Of a stretch of DNA of 5,223 nt, positions 4,527 through 5,223 are shown piece by piece. Position 1 is the stretch's first letter; each line of letters starts with the position of its first letter. This stretch comes from JBAPRR01 sp049281195. GTDB taxonomy: Bacteria; Actinomycetota; Acidimicrobiia; Acidimicrobiales; CAVXTF01. The position numbers were made by a program, and so were the translations under genes. The notes beneath the pieces are model-generated. The model had not been told where the DNA came from and did not search any database. It saw nothing but the letters and a program-made list of their open reading frames with translations. The stretch spans positions 1-5,223 of the forward strand of contig JBAPRR010000257.1 in assembly GCA_049281195.1 (NCBI GenBank), written 5' to 3'.

Positions 4527-5223
4527 GTGACGCAGTTACTCGAACGCCCACCGCTTAGCGATGTAATCGACGAACCACGAACTTGGTGGCCAGATCGGCG
4601 GATCTGCGCCGGCCTCTTTCTCGGAACGATGCTGTTCTACATCGCCGTATTGCGTGGCGACTTCGAGGTATACGACACCCAATCCATGTTGGCCGTCACG
4701 CAAAACCTAGTGAACCACGGCTCGCTGAGAGAAACCGGAACACATTTCGCACTCTTAACCACGTGGTCATGGTACGGACTAGGTGTCAGCTTGGTGGCTG
4801 TTCCTGCCTACGCTCTTTCCAAGCTCATTGGGCATTTCGACATCATGGCCTCGTTGATCAATCCATTCTTTACCGCTTGCAGCGTCGTCTTGATCTTTCG
4901 GATAGCGCGCGAACTAAAGTGGAGATCCCTGTACGGCGTCATTTCCGCTCTCAGCTTTGGGATTTTTTCCATGGCTGTCTGGTACACGACCGAGTTACTG
5001 AGCGAACCCGGCGTGATACTTGGAATCTTCGTAATGATCTTCGCAATCATTCGATGGCGCAATGGCTGGTCGTATGCGCCACTTGTGGCCAGTGTTGCAG
5101 TAGCGTGGGCGATCCAATTCCGAAACGACTCCGTCCTGAACGTAGGGGCTGGCCTATTGGCTATTCCTCTATTTGTCCCCTGGTCGACGATATTTTCGAA
5201 GCGTACTTTCGAATTATTTATTC
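4527..5223 (+). CDS. GT-C-like polytopic membrane glycosyltransferase/mannosyltransferase, N-terminal part (runs off right edge)
   Basis: GTG at 4527, preceded by GGAGG (4516-4520) with a 6-nt spacer, opens 232 codons with no stop before the window ends. A cytoplasmic tail of about 25 residues is followed by a membrane helix (about 27-42), then an outside loop with GDFEVYDTQSMLAVTQNLVNHGSL (44-67), where Asp45 or Asp50 would be the candidate catalytic acid of a GT-C enzyme. Next comes WYGLGVSLVAVPAYALS (82-98) and further helices at about 108-126, 135-152, 161-176, 184-198 and 205-220. The YD-x-x-x-M, loop HGSL and YGLGxSLxxxPxYAL patterns recall actinobacterial integral membrane transferases that use polyprenyl-phosphate sugars for cell-envelope or protein glycosylation (recollection, not a search). 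The call of a membrane glycosyltransferase is likely; donor and acceptor are unknown. Codon use is more AT-rich than its neighbours, with several TTA, CTA and ATA codons, hinting at a different origin. Confidence 0.72.
   Translation, partial: MTQLLERPPLSDVIDEPRTWWPDRRICAGLFLGTMLFYIAVLRGDFEVYDTQSMLAVTQNLVNHGSLRETGTHFALLTTWSWYGLGVSLVAVPAYALSKLIGHFDIMASLINPFFTACSVVLIFRIARELKWRSLYGVISALSFGIFSMAVWYTTELLSEPGVILGIFVMIFAIIRWRNGWSYAPLVASVAVAWAIQFRNDSVLNVGAGLLAIPLFVPWSTIFSKRTFELFI

Noticed and set aside
4309..4551. 80-codon minus-strand frame across the 4226-4526 gap
   Set aside because: It is Arg/His-rich and of low complexity, has no ribosome binding site, and overlaps the start of the membrane transferase.

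Overview
This window looks like a piece of an actinobacterial (Actinomycetota) chromosome. Coding GC is moderately high, GTG starts occur beside ATG, Shine-Dalgarno sites are strong, and the protein families are typical of that phylum: a TIGR03086/mycothiol-dependent maleylpyruvate isomerase-like protein, a DUF4190 small membrane protein, an actinobacterial proline iminopeptidase, an HxlR regulator and a YceI protein. A lineage such as Acidimicrobiia is possible, but that is inference. I see no rRNA, tRNA, CRISPR array, transposase or phage gene.

Layout. At 1-314 (-) is the N-terminal part of a YceI-family lipid/quinone-binding protein that runs off the left edge. It is divergent from an HxlR-type regulator at 461-820 (+). 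Their shared 146-bp intergenic region holds a good minus-strand promoter and repeated AGAACC/GGTTCT half-sites, including two tandem 11-bp palindromes just before the HxlR ribosome binding site. At 811-1380 (-) is a TIGR03086 protein whose 3' end overlaps the regulator's by 10 bp. Divergent from it at 1453-2685 (+) is a proline iminopeptidase-type alpha/beta hydrolase. At 2704-2973 (-) is a DUF4190 two-helix membrane protein, divergent from a YciI-family protein at 3103-3459 (+).

From 3586 to 4225 (+) lies a gene for a Sec-exported small beta-rich protein split by a one-base frameshift near 3964-3969. Removing one C from the GGCCCC run restores a continuous 212-residue protein. A gene-poor stretch (4226-4526) follows, holding only a possible 11-codon leader ORF. 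The window closes with the first 232 codons of a polytopic GT-C-like membrane glycosyltransferase (4527 to the right edge, +), which is visibly more AT-rich than the rest.

The genes mostly alternate strands and look like single transcription units rather than a pathway operon. The clearest functional unit is the divergent HxlR/YceI pair, which resembles a redox- or quinone-sensing regulator with its adjacent target. I do not see convincing evidence of an undescribed multi-gene system. The most rewarding signals are the operator architecture at 334-447 and the frameshifted secreted protein.
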